The notes under the pieces: generated by a model | The model's database searches: none | The model's input: only the letters and a program-made list of their open reading frames with translations | Told to the model about the DNA's origin: nothing | In this document: piece by piece, positions 44,171 through 55,689 of the stretch | Layout: every line of letters begins with the position of its first letter | How positions within the stretch are numbered: position 1 is the stretch's first letter | NCBI RefSeq assembly: GCF_036898095.1 | Contig: NC_090746.1 | Location: 112,617,607-112,681,606 of the forward strand | Direction: 5' to 3' | DNA length: 64,000 nucleotides | Source: Palaemon carinicauda | Taxonomy: Eukaryota > Arthropoda > Malacostraca > Decapoda > Palaemonidae | Translations under genes and position numbers: made by a program

Positions 44171-47100
44171 CTAGCCTATGACGACATCTCTCCTTTTCAG
44201 GATACTGTTGGCCCAAAGGTTCACTACCTGATGGGAGAGGAACTCGATGACCCGAGTGCCAGACAATAGGAAAGTCTCCAAAGACTTCCTGGAGGACTCC
44301 CGAGACAGGTCCTTAGACCACATCACTTGTCCTAAGGACCCTAACCAGAAATCCAGCCACGAAGTAGCCTGCATGGCGTACTTTGCCACCTTCTGGTTTA
44401 GGATTTCAGAGGCCGAAAAGGAGATTGGAAGTCCCGTAAGTTTCTCGAAGGGTGTGGCCTTCGAGAGTGCCTCTATAGAGTGGTCGAGAGGCAGCGTTGG
44501 AGGAGATTCCCCGAGGATCTCGTAGTACCTCCTCTGAAACACATATGGAGGTAGGAGCTTGGAGGACGAGCTGGAGCGGAGAGAGGAAGTGGACCCAGTT
44601 GCCTGGGACACTGCCTTCTGTTTGGCACTCTTCAACCCCTTTGACCAGGGCAAAGCTGCACTGGTCCTTTGAGGTTTCTGAGTGCCGTAGAACTGGTTAA
44701 GGACCGTTTCTTTTCCATCTAGAGGGGCTGCCGATGGATCTGGAAGTCCATTGATGGAACGGATGCAGGCTAGGACCTGCCAGAAGGCGTGTTCCGATTC
44801 CTTCCTCTCATCCTCCGTAAGCTCAGGGCTAGCAGCTGCTGGCAGAGCGTCGTCCTCGAGATCGCTCTGCCCTTCCACGTCCGAGCTCTCATCCATAGGA
44901 GCCCGGAGTGGGTCAAAGACGTCAACTGGATAGACTGGGGATAGGGAGACTGCCGAGGAGGTGCTCGCTTCCGGCTCCCTGGGAGGCAGTGAGGAAGGAA
45001 GCCTGGTCGAGGATTTAGGGATGGTGAACAAATCCTTCGGTTCCCTCCCACGAGTCCGGAGGTCCTCTGTCCCCAAGGGCCTGGAGGACTCCGTTGGCTT
45101 ACGGGTGGAATGTAAGTCCGTTGCCGTACAGGGTGAGTCCCGTCCGGTCGCAGGTCGTGCCTCCTTAGACACTATCTCGACCGGTAAGGGACGGAAGGAG
45201 TCTCCATAGGAAGTAACCCTATCCTCCTTGGGGGGCAAAGGACGAATCCTTTCCCTTTTCCCCTTTGGTCTGGCCTGTGGCGTCTTGAACTGCAGGGGGC
45301 TACCCTGAGGTTCATGCCTAATCTCCTCTAGAGGTCTTTTGGTGGGGGATGACCGTCTCCCCTTGCCAGCAGGACCCGCCTGCGCGGAATTTTTCAAACT
45401 TCTATGATCGGGGATAGGAGAGGACCCTGGGAAGAGAGGAGGCGATAAAGGGATCCTAGGTGTGTCACCTAGGGACTGGGAGCGGGGAACGACTCCTTTC
45501 ATGGCTTGGCGCATTACACTGAATAAGGAGCTAAACCACAGGAAGTTACGGGCTCCCGAGGAACTAAGGGGGAGGTCCTTAAGAAGGCACTGCTCCCTGG
45601 GTTTAGGAACCTGGGCAGGTTTCCTAACCCTCTTGTCTGAGGGAGGCTTCCCTAAAGGCAAGATCGGCACAGGCCTACCCTTAGAGATAGGAACTGGGCT
45701 TGGGCACGCAGGCGACTGTTGTCTCTGTTGAGGCCTAAGGGGCTTGAGAGAGTAATTGTGAGCGCCAAGATGGTCGTGCGCTGAACTGTTGGTAGGCGGA
45801 AGGGTGCTCGTGCGCGCACCTTTTTCGTGCCCGTGGCGCGCTTAAGGTGGTTCCCGCGCATGGCGCGCAGTAGGTTGTTCGCGTGCATGGCCCGCAGTAG
45901 GTTGTTCGCGTGCATGGCCCGCAGTAGGTTGTTCGCGTGCATGGCGCGCAGTAGGTTGTTCAAGCGCAACAGGTTGTTCAAGCGCATGGCGAGCAACAGG
46001 ATGTTCGCGCATGTGGCGCGCCATAGGATGAACCAGCGCGCCATGTGGTTTGCGAGCCACAAGTTGGTCGTGCGCGCCAAGTCGGTCGTGTGCGCCAATT
46101 TGGTCGTGCGCGCGAGAGCTCTCAGGTTGGTGAGAGAACTTACTGTTCACGATAGCTTGTGTTATGTGAGCACGAACGATCAACACAACAAGAGTTTGAA
46201 AACTCTCTGGCATAAAATGAATGACTATGGTCACGAGAACCCGAAAGTTTAGCGTGAACTGTGTTGTGCGAACTCGAAGGATCAATGCAAGGAGAAACCG
46301 AAGTTTCTCTGTCACAAAACACCGAAGTGTTAGCGTGACTAAGGTTACGAGAGCCCAAGGGTTCAGGGTACCTCAGGTTACGAGACGCCGAAGGGTCAAC
46401 GAAACGAAGAACCGAGGTTCCTCTGTCACAAGATCGCGAAGGATCAGTGTGACTGACGGTACGAGAACCCAGAGGTTCAACATTACCATCGTTATAAGAG
46501 CCCGAGGGTTCAGCGTAACAGAAACCCGAAGGTTTCAAGTCGCGAGAGCCCGAAGGTTCAGCGCGACGGAGACCCGAAGGACTCCTGCTGTCATGAGAAC
46601 CAGCAGGATCAACATGACGAGAGCCCGAAGGCTCACGATCACGCCAGCCCAAAGGGTGATCGTCACGAGACCCCGAAGGATCAAAGTGAGAAGAACCAGC
46701 AGGTTCAAAAAGACGTCTCCTCACAGCCCGAGGAGGAGAACGTCCGGAGTGGAGAGGGGTTACCCACCCCTCCACTCTACGAACCTCCGGAGAGGAACGT
46801 TCAAAAGACTCCACCCGAGGGGGAGACTGATTAAGGTCTACAGATAATTCCTCCGCAGGGGAGGAGAGTTCACTTGAAGGAGAACTACTCTTAAAACAAG
46901 GTTCTCTTTCCGTCCCTGGAGGAGAACCTAAAGCATAAGGAGATTGCCGACGTACAGAGGCAATCTTCTCTCGCGAACGAGAGATATGTTCCCCCGAAGG
47001 AGAAGCTTGCCTTGGAGAGAGCCCTGCCACTGCCCCTGGTGGGTTAGCTAACACCTCGGCGTCGGAACCAGATTCTTGGCCTGACCGACAGGCAACAGCG

Positions 47101-47669
47101 CCTGCGCCCAGAAGAGGAGGATCGACCTCCAGAGAGGAGGGAGATGACCGCCTTCTCTCTGCTCCCCTTCGGAGGAGTTCGAAGAGAACTTCCTTCGTAG
47201 GGGGACCATCAACACCCAGCGATGGCCACAAAGACACAAGGTCTGGAAAGGAACAGGAGCTCACTGGGGGAAGAGAAGGAGCCCTCTCACTAGGGGAGCC
47301 GCCACTTTTGCCTATCCCATAGGGTTGACCTGGAGTCACAAGCCCTGCGCTCCTGCTTGACCGTGCCCCGGAAGGGCCTGGTCGAGGATTAGCTTCAGGC
47401 AGAGATTTGGGCGTAGAGGTAGCAGAAGCCCGCGATTTCTTTGATTTAGAGGAAGACCACGAAAGCGAAGATTCGCGTTTAGACTTCTTCTTCTTCTTAT
47501 GTGCAAACCTCTCCCACTGGGAGGCAGGCCACTCCCTACACTCGGAACAGGTGTTGTCCCGCGAACACCGAGTTCCACGGCAAGCTGGGCATAAAGGGTG
47601 TGGGCCCGTCTCCACGGACGACATGAAGGTACCGCAGTGGCGGCCTTCAATCCCTGGACATGTCCGCAT
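44171..47669 (-). pseudogene. DIRS B gag, broken by a frameshift and a stop
   Basis: The start is placed at the Met of MRTCPGIEGRHCGTFMSS (47669) because this matches the Gag start of other copies; the open frame itself extends to 47771. Cys-rich N-terminus: PHPLCPACRGTRC and TCSECREWPASQWERF, then a Lys run (HKKKKKSKRE). A long Ser/Pro/Arg/Glu region follows, with recurrent PSGSR words (46700-46300). A frameshift near 46200-46300 moves into a frame holding the 9-residue repeat AREQPTA.H (45850-46010) and a stop at 45842. The core (45670-44171) is open for 499 codons, with ATSWLDFWLGSLGQVMWS near its end. About 1166 codons in total without the breaks. Confidence 0.75.
45850..46015 (-). repeat. 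27-bp GC-rich tandem repeat within gag B
   Basis: Four to five copies of gttgttcgcgtgcatggc followed by ccgcagtag, with degenerate copies on either side. The period of 27 bp gives a 9-residue repeat in all frames. Confidence 0.85.
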
Positions 47670-47787
47670 AGCGCGACAATAACCAAACACACACCGATAT
47701 ACTGTACACAAAAGAAAAAGGAAAAGTAATAAAGTCAAAGCAGATTGTTTAACGGGAGAGAAAAACGGCACGTCCGCACTCTACCGA

Positions 47788-47959
47788 GCCAAAAGCAAAA
47801 GTGATTACTCAACCGACAGGTGTGAGTGAGCGGGGTAGCCAGTCTACCCCAACCGCCTCCCGCTAACTAGCGGATGGGGTAATTATCCCTCACTAAAATT
47901 GTCTTGGCTGGTTTTCAGCGTTGCCGAAAGTAATACCCTATAAATAGCGAAGGTTTGTA
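47788..47959 (-). repeat. Element B left inverted terminal repeat
   Basis: Complement of 40147-40320, from gccaaaagcaaaagtgatta to atagcgaaggtttgta. Confidence 0.85.
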
Positions 47960-48027
47960 TCTGTGTCGGAACAAATAAAAAAGGAAAAAAGCAAATAGGC
48001 CTATATCCTAGTCTTAGTCTTTTACAT

Positions 48028-48245
48028 TCAGAACCAGTGTACGCGACCTGTCAAAATGACAGCTAAAAATTTAAATGTATATGCACGAGTGTGCGTGCAC
48101 ACAGATTCAACCTTTCCCACCCCATTCCCTAACTACAACCCTTGTCACCATAGTATGAATAATCCCTCTCCTCCATACCCAAGGGACGGGGAGAATCCAG
48201 TAGTTATAGGTTTTGTTGCAAAGCATGACTGGAAAAACATATACA
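48028..48245 (+). mobile_element. Short dispersed repeat R3, copy 3
   Basis: Starts gtgtacgcgacctgtcaaaa, has aagggacggggagaatccag internally, and ends catgactggaaaaacatata with a TA-rich tail. It is the longest of the three copies. Confidence 0.6.
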
Positions 48246-50510
48246 GAATATATATTTATATGTACTGTATAACCAGGTCCTTGCTCTATATTATATAAGG
48301 GAGACTAACAAAGTATGAGAATGCAATATACATGAATACATAAAAACAATCATGCCAGAATTGCATGCAAGTTTTACAGAGTATGAACACATTTGTGTCA
48401 TTTTATACTACTGTACTGTACTGGCAACCATACTTTGCTGACAAAATTGCAATTTTTATCATGAGCAAGAATAGTGGCAGTATAAAACTAGAACAATTTT
48501 TGCAGCCATGATATGTTTTACTATTCATTTTGCTAACTATAATTGATAAAAAACTTTTTCAAACCTACACCCTGTTTCTGTGAACAATGATCACAACTAC
48601 CTAAAGTTCATGACAACTTCAGAAGTTGAGACATTAGTGCGATTTCATCGGGATCAAGCTAAAGGAAAATGCTCAGCTGAGTTATCCCCAGAGGCTTTAA
48701 TTCATATACAGACTTTGTATGATAATAAATAAAATCTACTACCAAGGCATGATGCATCAAGAATTTCAGATATCTGTATATCAATCCATTGGAATTATTC
48801 ATTAGAACAGAAGAAATTAATATAATTCAGGAAATGATGAACAAAATAAACTAATTAAATACTTTTCACAGAAAATATCATTCCCAATATGAACTAAAGA
48901 ATTCTATGGAAAGCTGCTTCTAGCAGACATTTACAAGTCGAAAAGAGCACACCTTGAGTCTTTGGAATGACACACAACGATGCCTTATATTCCAGGCTAC
49001 AGTATCTCTCAAATTATTTCTGAAATACTCTAGACTATTTAAATTCAATGACAAAGAAATCAGAACACGCAGGATATACCTCGTAAAAATAAACCTACTC
49101 TCGACTGATCAAAATTTGTTGGTCCATTTGCAGCCATCTGTTATAATTTCTCATTTTACATACAATACTATACAATGTTAACCTTCTTAGAAATATTCCA
49201 ACAAGCAGATTTCTCTTCACTTCTATTAATCAGTAACACTGCCATACAATTTATAATACTCTTCAAATATGATAATTTTCACCCTTAACTTTCTGAAGTT
49301 ACAGTTTAAATTGTTCTTCGCCTACCTTATTGTGACCCTGGACGTTTAGTTAATATAAAAAGTTGTGGAATTTCTGGAACATAAAAGAAATATTCTGTCA
49401 TTACATCCCAAAAAAACTCAAGTGTTTACAATAGTTACACATACCATGCAAACTGCTCGCCTTCATAAAAATTTCATGAAACAAGTAGCCTAACCTCGAG
49501 GAATTAAATCAGGGAGTTTTCAAGCAAATTCCAGTTTTGCTAGAAATTAAAGCATCATATATTAACCCGGAAATTCCTGGGAATCAATATTTTGATAAAT
49601 AATTCATGCTAATCTCGATGTTTAGGCCTACCAGCACCACAAACAGCTCCCCCATGATCAATTCAAGATCACTCATCCTAATGTGGCCACAGGCCATGAC
49701 TAAGCATTCACTTGCAACCTATAAAATTAGTTTTTCAATCTTAGGCCCATTCTAGACAACCTTTGACCTCATGATAGTCTCAACCTGACTAGACTCAACA
49801 TGCATAACAATCTTAAATTTGACTATAATCTAGGAAAAACTGTTGCAACCAGGACTCAATAGCAAAACGTTTTAGTGTCTATTAAAGTTATTGATGATTA
49901 TTCAAAGCGATTGACATTTTAGTATTGTCAAGTTAACCATCTAAATTGACAGAAGTTCCTGATGACCACGAAGTGCTTCTCTATGTCTAGTGAGACAGGT
50001 GATACATTATAGGCTACCTGACTCTGAATCCAATAATAATCACCTAAAAGAGTATCTTCGACACCACATAGCATAGGCTAAGGTCTGATATTTAAATACA
50101 CAGTGTCTTATGCCACGTTAGGTTAGGAAAGCGGCCGTCGAAGGGACTTAAAATCCTAAACAATTTACGGTCACGGTTCAATTAATCTGATTAATTAGGT
50201 ACGTTTCATTAGAGTGTAGGCCTCTGTGGACACTGAGTTGGCCTATCTAATGTGAGTGGACTTGCTCACCATAAAAATTATCATGCACAATCCCCCCGGG
50301 AATTTACCCAGAAAACATAAAAATTACTAGTACCAAACTACTACCAAGTAGGCTAGTAATACGGTACCTTACGATACTCCTATTTATCGATATTTTTCAC
50401 CGAATAGCATTCATATTCTATAACATTATAAACTAAAATAAAATATCACTAATACTACCACGACAGCAAGATTTACCTACTCTTGGTTGATGATTTATCC
50501 AAGGAAAGAG
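48246..50510. other. Intergenic AT-rich sequence
   Basis: More than 2 kb without a domain-bearing frame, tandem repeat or match to other repeats in the window. Promoter or 5' exons of the gene ending at 53136 could be here, but nothing marks them. Confidence 0.5.
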
Positions 50511-50952
50511 TTTCCCGTACCCGTACGTTTCACTGCAATTGCAACTTGTAAACAAAGGTTTTTAAACGTGGAAAACAAATGAGTAACTTTACTAATTATA
50601 GTTTTTATGCTATAGCTAAAAAATTAAAATATAGATTAACTTTGGTACAAACGGAATAACTAGCAGAAAAAATACTACCTAAATTACAGCACATGTTGAA
50701 ACATTAAAGAATTTTATAAAAATTCAAAACCAAATTGTATGACTCAAAAGCAATGTGTCTGCTATAGTACTTTAAAGAAAACGGGTACGGGAAAACAAAC
50801 GAGTAACTTTACTAATTACACAGTTTTTATGTTATAGATAAAAAAGTAAAATATAAATTGATTTTGGTCCAAACGGAATAACTTCTAGGAAAATACTACC
50901 TAAATTACAGCATATCTTGAAACATTAAAGAATTCTTTTAAAAATTCAAAAC
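50511..50952. repeat. Direct repeat pair with a 14-bp inverted pair
   Basis: 50571-50730 and 50791-50952 are about 90% alike (gagtaactttactaatta, then aaatactacctaaattacag). In front of each copy lies the same 14-mer in opposite orientation: tttcccgtacccgt at 50511-50524 and acgggtacgggaaa at 50781-50794. Confidence 0.75.
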
Positions 50953-51464
50953 ATTTCCGGCATCATACATTTTACTGTACTTGCACAATGGGCTCATTGC
51001 CACCATGCAGAACACTGCAACATTTAATTATGGTAGTTATTAAATTTTTTTGATTGCTCCGTAACTCTTCACTTCCCTTTAAAACTTCTACATTATAAAC
51101 TTATTCATTGACTCAGTTGTCCCTTATTCTTTCCACATTAACAAACCATCTGAAAATACTTTAATTCCAACCAATACTAGCCATTTTATTACTCATACAC
51201 ATCCCCCGATTCCCTTCTTATGTCTTATATAATGAAAGAAAAAAGAACAAAACTTAAATGACTTCCACAATTAAATTTACCTTCAAACACAAAGTTAAGC
51301 TAATTGGTAGACAATGTCGACTTTATAGTTGTTCTAGAAGACTACGCAAAACAAATGGTAATAAAGACGGTACATAAAGAATACTGTGACAAAAACTTCA
51401 TTACCAAAAGTTAATTTATTTGACATGAACCAAAAGGCTATTCAGCAGTAGGCTGTGTGTGTGT

Positions 51465-51466
<2 letters not shown>

Positions 51467-51516
<50 letters not shown>
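51467..51516. repeat. (TAG)n microsatellite
   Basis: About 17 copies of TAG after a short (GT)n. Confidence 0.95.
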
Positions 51517-51517
<1 letters not shown>

Positions 51518-52450
51518 CTACAGGACTTTTTTTCTTTTTAATAACACTCCTATTGTTCCATAATACACAATCGCAGTTTCTCAGTCATTTTCATTTCCCT
51601 TATAGGCTATCTCTTTTCTTAATAATTTTTCACTTTTACAAATAACTTTGAAATGTCACTTGTTTCTTGTAAATATTCTGTACCATACACCAAGTTCAAA
51701 TACTTTCCTTTTGTCTTACAACTTCAATATTATTACATTTTATCATTATTTTTTAAGTAACAGCATAATCATCTATTCTATCACAACAACCTAAAATAAA
51801 TATAATATTGATAAGCACTTGAACTACACATTAAGGTCTTCCTTATTTGAAATATTTTCTGTAATTTTACTTGTACATATCATATTTTGTCAATGAAGAC
51901 CGTACATTCGGCAATTCCTTTATAGCCTGCATGTCTCTCATCCAAACATACACAGAAAACTCAGTCAAATTGAGTCAATCAATTTCCAATACCATAATCC
52001 TAGCAGGGAGCTGGTGTTAGGCCTAAACATAAGTAGGGCCATGTATCTGAAACAAGTTTAAAAATACTAAACTTGCCACAAAGCTGATAACAAGGTAGAA
52101 TCCCAACTGATTTTAAGGTCGAATGGGATCAAATTAAACCTTGGGATTTTCATTCAGAGTATTGTTTATGGTTACAGGAAAGGGCTAAATTACAGCAATA
52201 AGTATAATCTTAGAAACCTTGCGCCTATCTATTACGCGATTAGTGTCCGCAAGCTTACTTTGCAGAGTTAAAGGTTAAGAACCAAGATCATGTAATTAAC
52301 TTATGAGTTAACCGAGTAAAAGACTTGAAAATTATGAAATGGGAGAATGGCAGGTGTAGTAAAGATTACAGAGATGATAAGTGTGTCACGAATGAGATAG
52401 TGTGGGTATGTGTTAAGGATAGATGGTGGAGGAGTGAGGAACCTGTTAAT
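51517..52450. other. Intergenic sequence without recognised features
   Basis: AT-rich. No gene or repeat recognised. Confidence 0.5.
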
Positions 52451-52697
52451 CCCTATCAACACGATCGGGCATGCCCGACGGGCAAACGGTGATACCAGAC
52501 CACGATAGTTAGTAAGAATGAGGGTTGATGACGTCAGAAGCGGGAAAACCACAGACAGGGATCTGGCATCATACAGTGTTGCCAGATCCCTGCCTTTAGT
52601 TTTCCCGCTTCTGTCGTCATCAACCCTCATTTTCACTAACTATTGTGGCCTGGTATCACTGTTTGCCCGTCGGGCATGCTCGATCGTGTGGACAGGG
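52451..52697. mobile_element. Fold-back (hairpin) MITE-like element
   Basis: Two arms of about 118 bp, 52451-52568 and 52580-52697, are inverted copies (about 88-90% alike) around an 11-bp loop. The outer ends read ccctatcaacacgatcgggc on the left and ccctgtccacacgatcgagc in complement on the right. No coding capacity. The arms carry gggcatgcccgacgggcaaa and agggttgatgacg words. It is probably a non-autonomous DNA transposon; no clear target duplication could be seen. Confidence 0.75.
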
Positions 52698-52699
52698 CT

Positions 52700-52875
52700 T
52701 TAGGGGGAAAAGATCAAGAGGGAGGCAGAGAATTAGGTAACGGGATAAGGTTAAGAATGATATGGAGAGTAGTAGTTTGGTGGAAGAGGGTGCCTTTGAT
52801 GGAAGGCATTGGAGAGGGCGCATCAGGCGAGCGGCCCCTTTATGTAGGGATAACGGTGGGAAAGAAGATATCATC
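52700..52875. repeat. Dispersed repeat R2, copy 2
   Basis: Complement of the motif series at 13145-13315: gataaggttaagaatgatat, ggtggaagagggtgcctttg, gtagggataacggtggg. It directly adjoins the fold-back element. Confidence 0.6.
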
Positions 52876-52977
52876 AACTTATCCAATCTAACAATTCAAT
52901 CTTTGTATCCTACACGCACGAAAAATATATACCATAAGCAATAAAAAATTAATACATATCTATTTAACTATTTTCAG

Positions 52978-53136
52978 ATTATGCGCATGGTGATGAGCGC
53001 CGTGCCCTACTTTTTACTGTGTATGGTGTTCTGGGTATTCCTCCGCCTGGCATGGAGGTGTCTCACGTTCCCCTTGGAACAGAGAAGGATCATAAAACAA
53101 GAGGAGGAAAAAGAAAAGGAGAAGAAAAAGAAATAA
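52978..53136 (+). CDS. Probable last exon; 51-residue single-pass membrane peptide or C-terminus
   Basis: A strong acceptor (tatttaactattttcag) ends at 52977. The exon then reads ATT ATG CGC ATG and stays open to a TAA at 53134-53136. From the ATG at 52981 it encodes 51 residues: MRMVMSAVPYFLLCMVFW then VFLRLAWRCLTFPLEQ, a hydrophobic helix of about 20 residues, followed by a charged tail rich in Glu and Lys (EEEKEKEKKKK). Either this is a small single-pass membrane protein whose only upstream exon is untranslated, or it is the end of a larger membrane protein. I do not recognise the family. A canonical polyadenylation signal follows at 53510. Codon use is unlike the surrounding AT-rich DNA, and the reading frame is too coherent for chance. 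Confidence 0.6.
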   Translation: MMRMVMSAVPYFLLCMVFWVFLRLAWRCLTFPLEQRRIIKQEEEKEKEKKKK

Positions 53137-53509
53137 TACGTTGAGTAGTCAAACCGAAAAAAATAGATTATATATATGTTGATCAAAGTTCTTTATAATC
53201 TTCAATGTTGATTTGATATAAATATAGTATATAGTTTATTGAATTTTATTACAAGCATTGTATATTTCAACAAAATACTGTAATTTGATCATGTAAGAAT
53301 AATATTGGTTTATTGATTTTCTTTAATGTAGAAAAGCAATTTGCATTGTTATGTGATATAAACAAAGGATTCTTTCACAATGTAGCATATTTTGCAACAA
53401 CCTTTACATTATAAAGTAGGAGTTTCGTATCGAAGCCCCATTGTTTTTTGTTTATATAGTTTTAACTGTGGGAATGAGCCGTTGTAACGGCATAAAATCA
53501 TTAAGTTTC

Positions 53510-53515
53510 AATAAA
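53510..53515 (+). promoter_or_regulatory. Polyadenylation signal
   Basis: AATAAA 374 bp after the TAA at 53136, in AT-rich sequence, consistent with a 3' untranslated region of about 400 bp. Confidence 0.5.
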
Positions 53516-54377
53516 ATGTGGTTGCTTTAAAAATGATGTTAAATATTCTTAAGTACAGGTTCCCTGGGGCATAACAATATAATTCAAGGACTTACAATTA
53601 ATCAGCAGTATGTTGAACAAAATATATAACAATCTAGTTTATTTCTTTTTTTTATATTATAGGCCTATCTAATCCTATTGTTACCGTTTACCATTTGCAT
53701 TTAATTGTTTGCAAATACAGAACAATGCCGATATATTAGAGCCCACCAATTTAACAATTCAGTTATTTATTATTAATTATGGCAGCCTACATTTACACAC
53801 CGAGCTACAAATTCATTATCCGTCCAAATAAAAGGCACTGAAGCCCGTCCAAATATAGTAATTTATATTATAATAGCAAATATACAGTAATTTTTAATTT
53901 CATGTGTACAGAAAATCTTATTAAAGATTTATGCAATTTTCATATGGTTATGTGGGTGTACATTTATGATTTGCACTCTGTAGAATGATGAAAGAAATGT
54001 GTGGTTGATTTGGAAACGTTTTCATTAATAATTTGATTATACAAGAGTCAAAAAATTTAAACACTAATAATCCACTACATCATGTAGTTATGGTTCGAAA
54101 TAATTGAAAAAAAGTTACACAATACGAACAACTGGGTCCATCACTCGCCTTTTACCAACGACCTTTAGTTCCAGCTTTCCTCTCCCAGTCTCATCACACT
54201 TAATAAATTCCTCTGTATCTGCAATTAGGCCTACAGTACATCAAGCTGACATTGAAAATCATGACTCTGCTTCCAAATTACGTTGTGATCCTGAGTCACT
54301 ATTATTTCATTTACATATCTGTTTTTTATTAATTATTCATTAGCTGTGATTGGCTTAGATGTAGGCCTAAGTGAAGA

Positions 54378-54380
<3 letters not shown>
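53516..54380. other. Intergenic sequence without recognised features
   Basis: AT-rich. No domain-bearing frame or repeat recognised. Confidence 0.5.

Positions 54381-54421
<41 letters not shown>
54381..54421. repeat. (GA)n microsatellite
   Basis: About 20 copies of GA. Confidence 0.95.
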
Positions 54422-54425
<4 letters not shown>

Positions 54426-54474
54426 GCAGTCCTTTAAAGTGTACCAATCATCATATAAGAGTTATCAGTCCCAT

Positions 54475-54678
54475 TCCTATAGTGAATGCTTTTTAGTGAA
54501 GCAGATTTGCACCGACTTGCAGGGTGTGCCCTTCTAGCTCCGAAAAGTTTCCTGATCGCTGATTGGTTGAACAAAATCATTCTAACCAATCAGATAGCGG
54601 GAAACTTTTCCGAGCTATAAGGGCACCGTTGCGAGTTGGTGCAAATGTGCCTCATTAAAAAAAAAAATTAGTATAGGA
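54475..54678. mobile_element. Palindromic MITE-like element P, copy 1
   Basis: An inverted repeat of about 204 bp. Outer ends read tcctatagtgaatgc on the left and tcctatactaatt in complement on the right. Inner arms are gcagatttgcaccgacttgc with cgaaaagtttcctgatcgct, mirrored by gggaaacttttccgagcta and ggtgcaaatgtgcctc. The centre holds attggttgaac and taaccaat. A second copy lies at 60233-60430. Confidence 0.75.
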
Positions 54679-55689
54679 TTCTAATGATTGATAATCTCGA
54701 ACGCACGCCAATATCACACCTCTGTAGACGGAGTCACACTCATTACGGTAAGTCATCTGGAAGATGTTCCACGGAAGCGTATGGATGACTGTTTGTTGTT
54801 GTTGTTAAGTAGGGTCAGATGTTTGTCACTTGATTGTTGAACAAGTACGGTACTATGAAGGTCCTCAACTTACAAACTTTCGACTTGCGAACATTTGCAG
54901 ATACGAACACAAATCGATCTGAAACTCTAAGTTTCAGATATTGCATCAAAAGTTCCTAATAAAAGACTATTATAAAACCATATTATATAAGTTAATACAG
55001 TGAGCAAGATGTCATTTGTAATAAAAAATTGACTATTTGTTGACTTATGCAGCTGAAAGTCATAGGCCCGTAAGTTAAGTTAGGCCTACCCTTGGCAAAA
55101 AGTTATCATAATTCGACTTAGAAACAGTTTCTTGGAACCGATTAAGTTTGTTAGTTGAGGACTTTCTGTATAACGTCAGTCTATCATCTCTAGTCTTTAT
55201 TGTTGTTGTTGACATAAGATTGTCTTGGTTCTGTATAACTGCTGTGGTTGATGTCAAAATATGTATTTTCCCGTCTGTGTCACTAGGCCTACAAGAAAAT
55301 ACATTTTGGAAGCGAAAATAAAATAATCAAACCTCAAGAGCATTTGATTCTTCCTAAGCATGATTACATATATTATTTGTTAGGTGTAGCTAAAATAGCA
55401 CTATTAGTAGAAGTTTGATTTTTTATTTATTATGCATTAGATCAAATAGTGTCTAGTTTATTCAATTTATTGTTTCATCATCACTAGAATTCTTTGACCC
55501 TTAATAACTTGCATGTCACTACGATTCTACAATGGTTTCTGTTATGAATCTGATTTGATATACTGAGCAAAATGACATCTGAAGTTGATATAGGGAATTA
55601 AAAAGATTATACAAGTACGCAGTTATTAAAAATGAAATGCAACCACCAGCTAACCTCTTAAAGACTTTTTCAAGATATTCTTTACCAGA
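54679..55689. other. Intergenic sequence without recognised features
   Basis: AT-rich, with a short (TTG)n at 54794. No gene seen. Confidence 0.5.

Larger units (their letters stand above)
40111..47977 (-). mobile_element. DIRS retrotransposon B, complete but decayed
   Basis: A 7.9 kb minus-strand DIRS element in the same orientation as A and directly next to it. Order from 47977 down: left end ggaacaaata, inverted terminal repeat, gag, RT, RNase H, tyrosine recombinase, internal complementary region (40366-40455), right inverted terminal repeat, right end aacaaatttggatataattt. The repeats differ at a good many positions, unlike those of A, and the genes carry several nonsense codons and frameshifts. 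I infer an older insertion. Confidence 0.88.
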
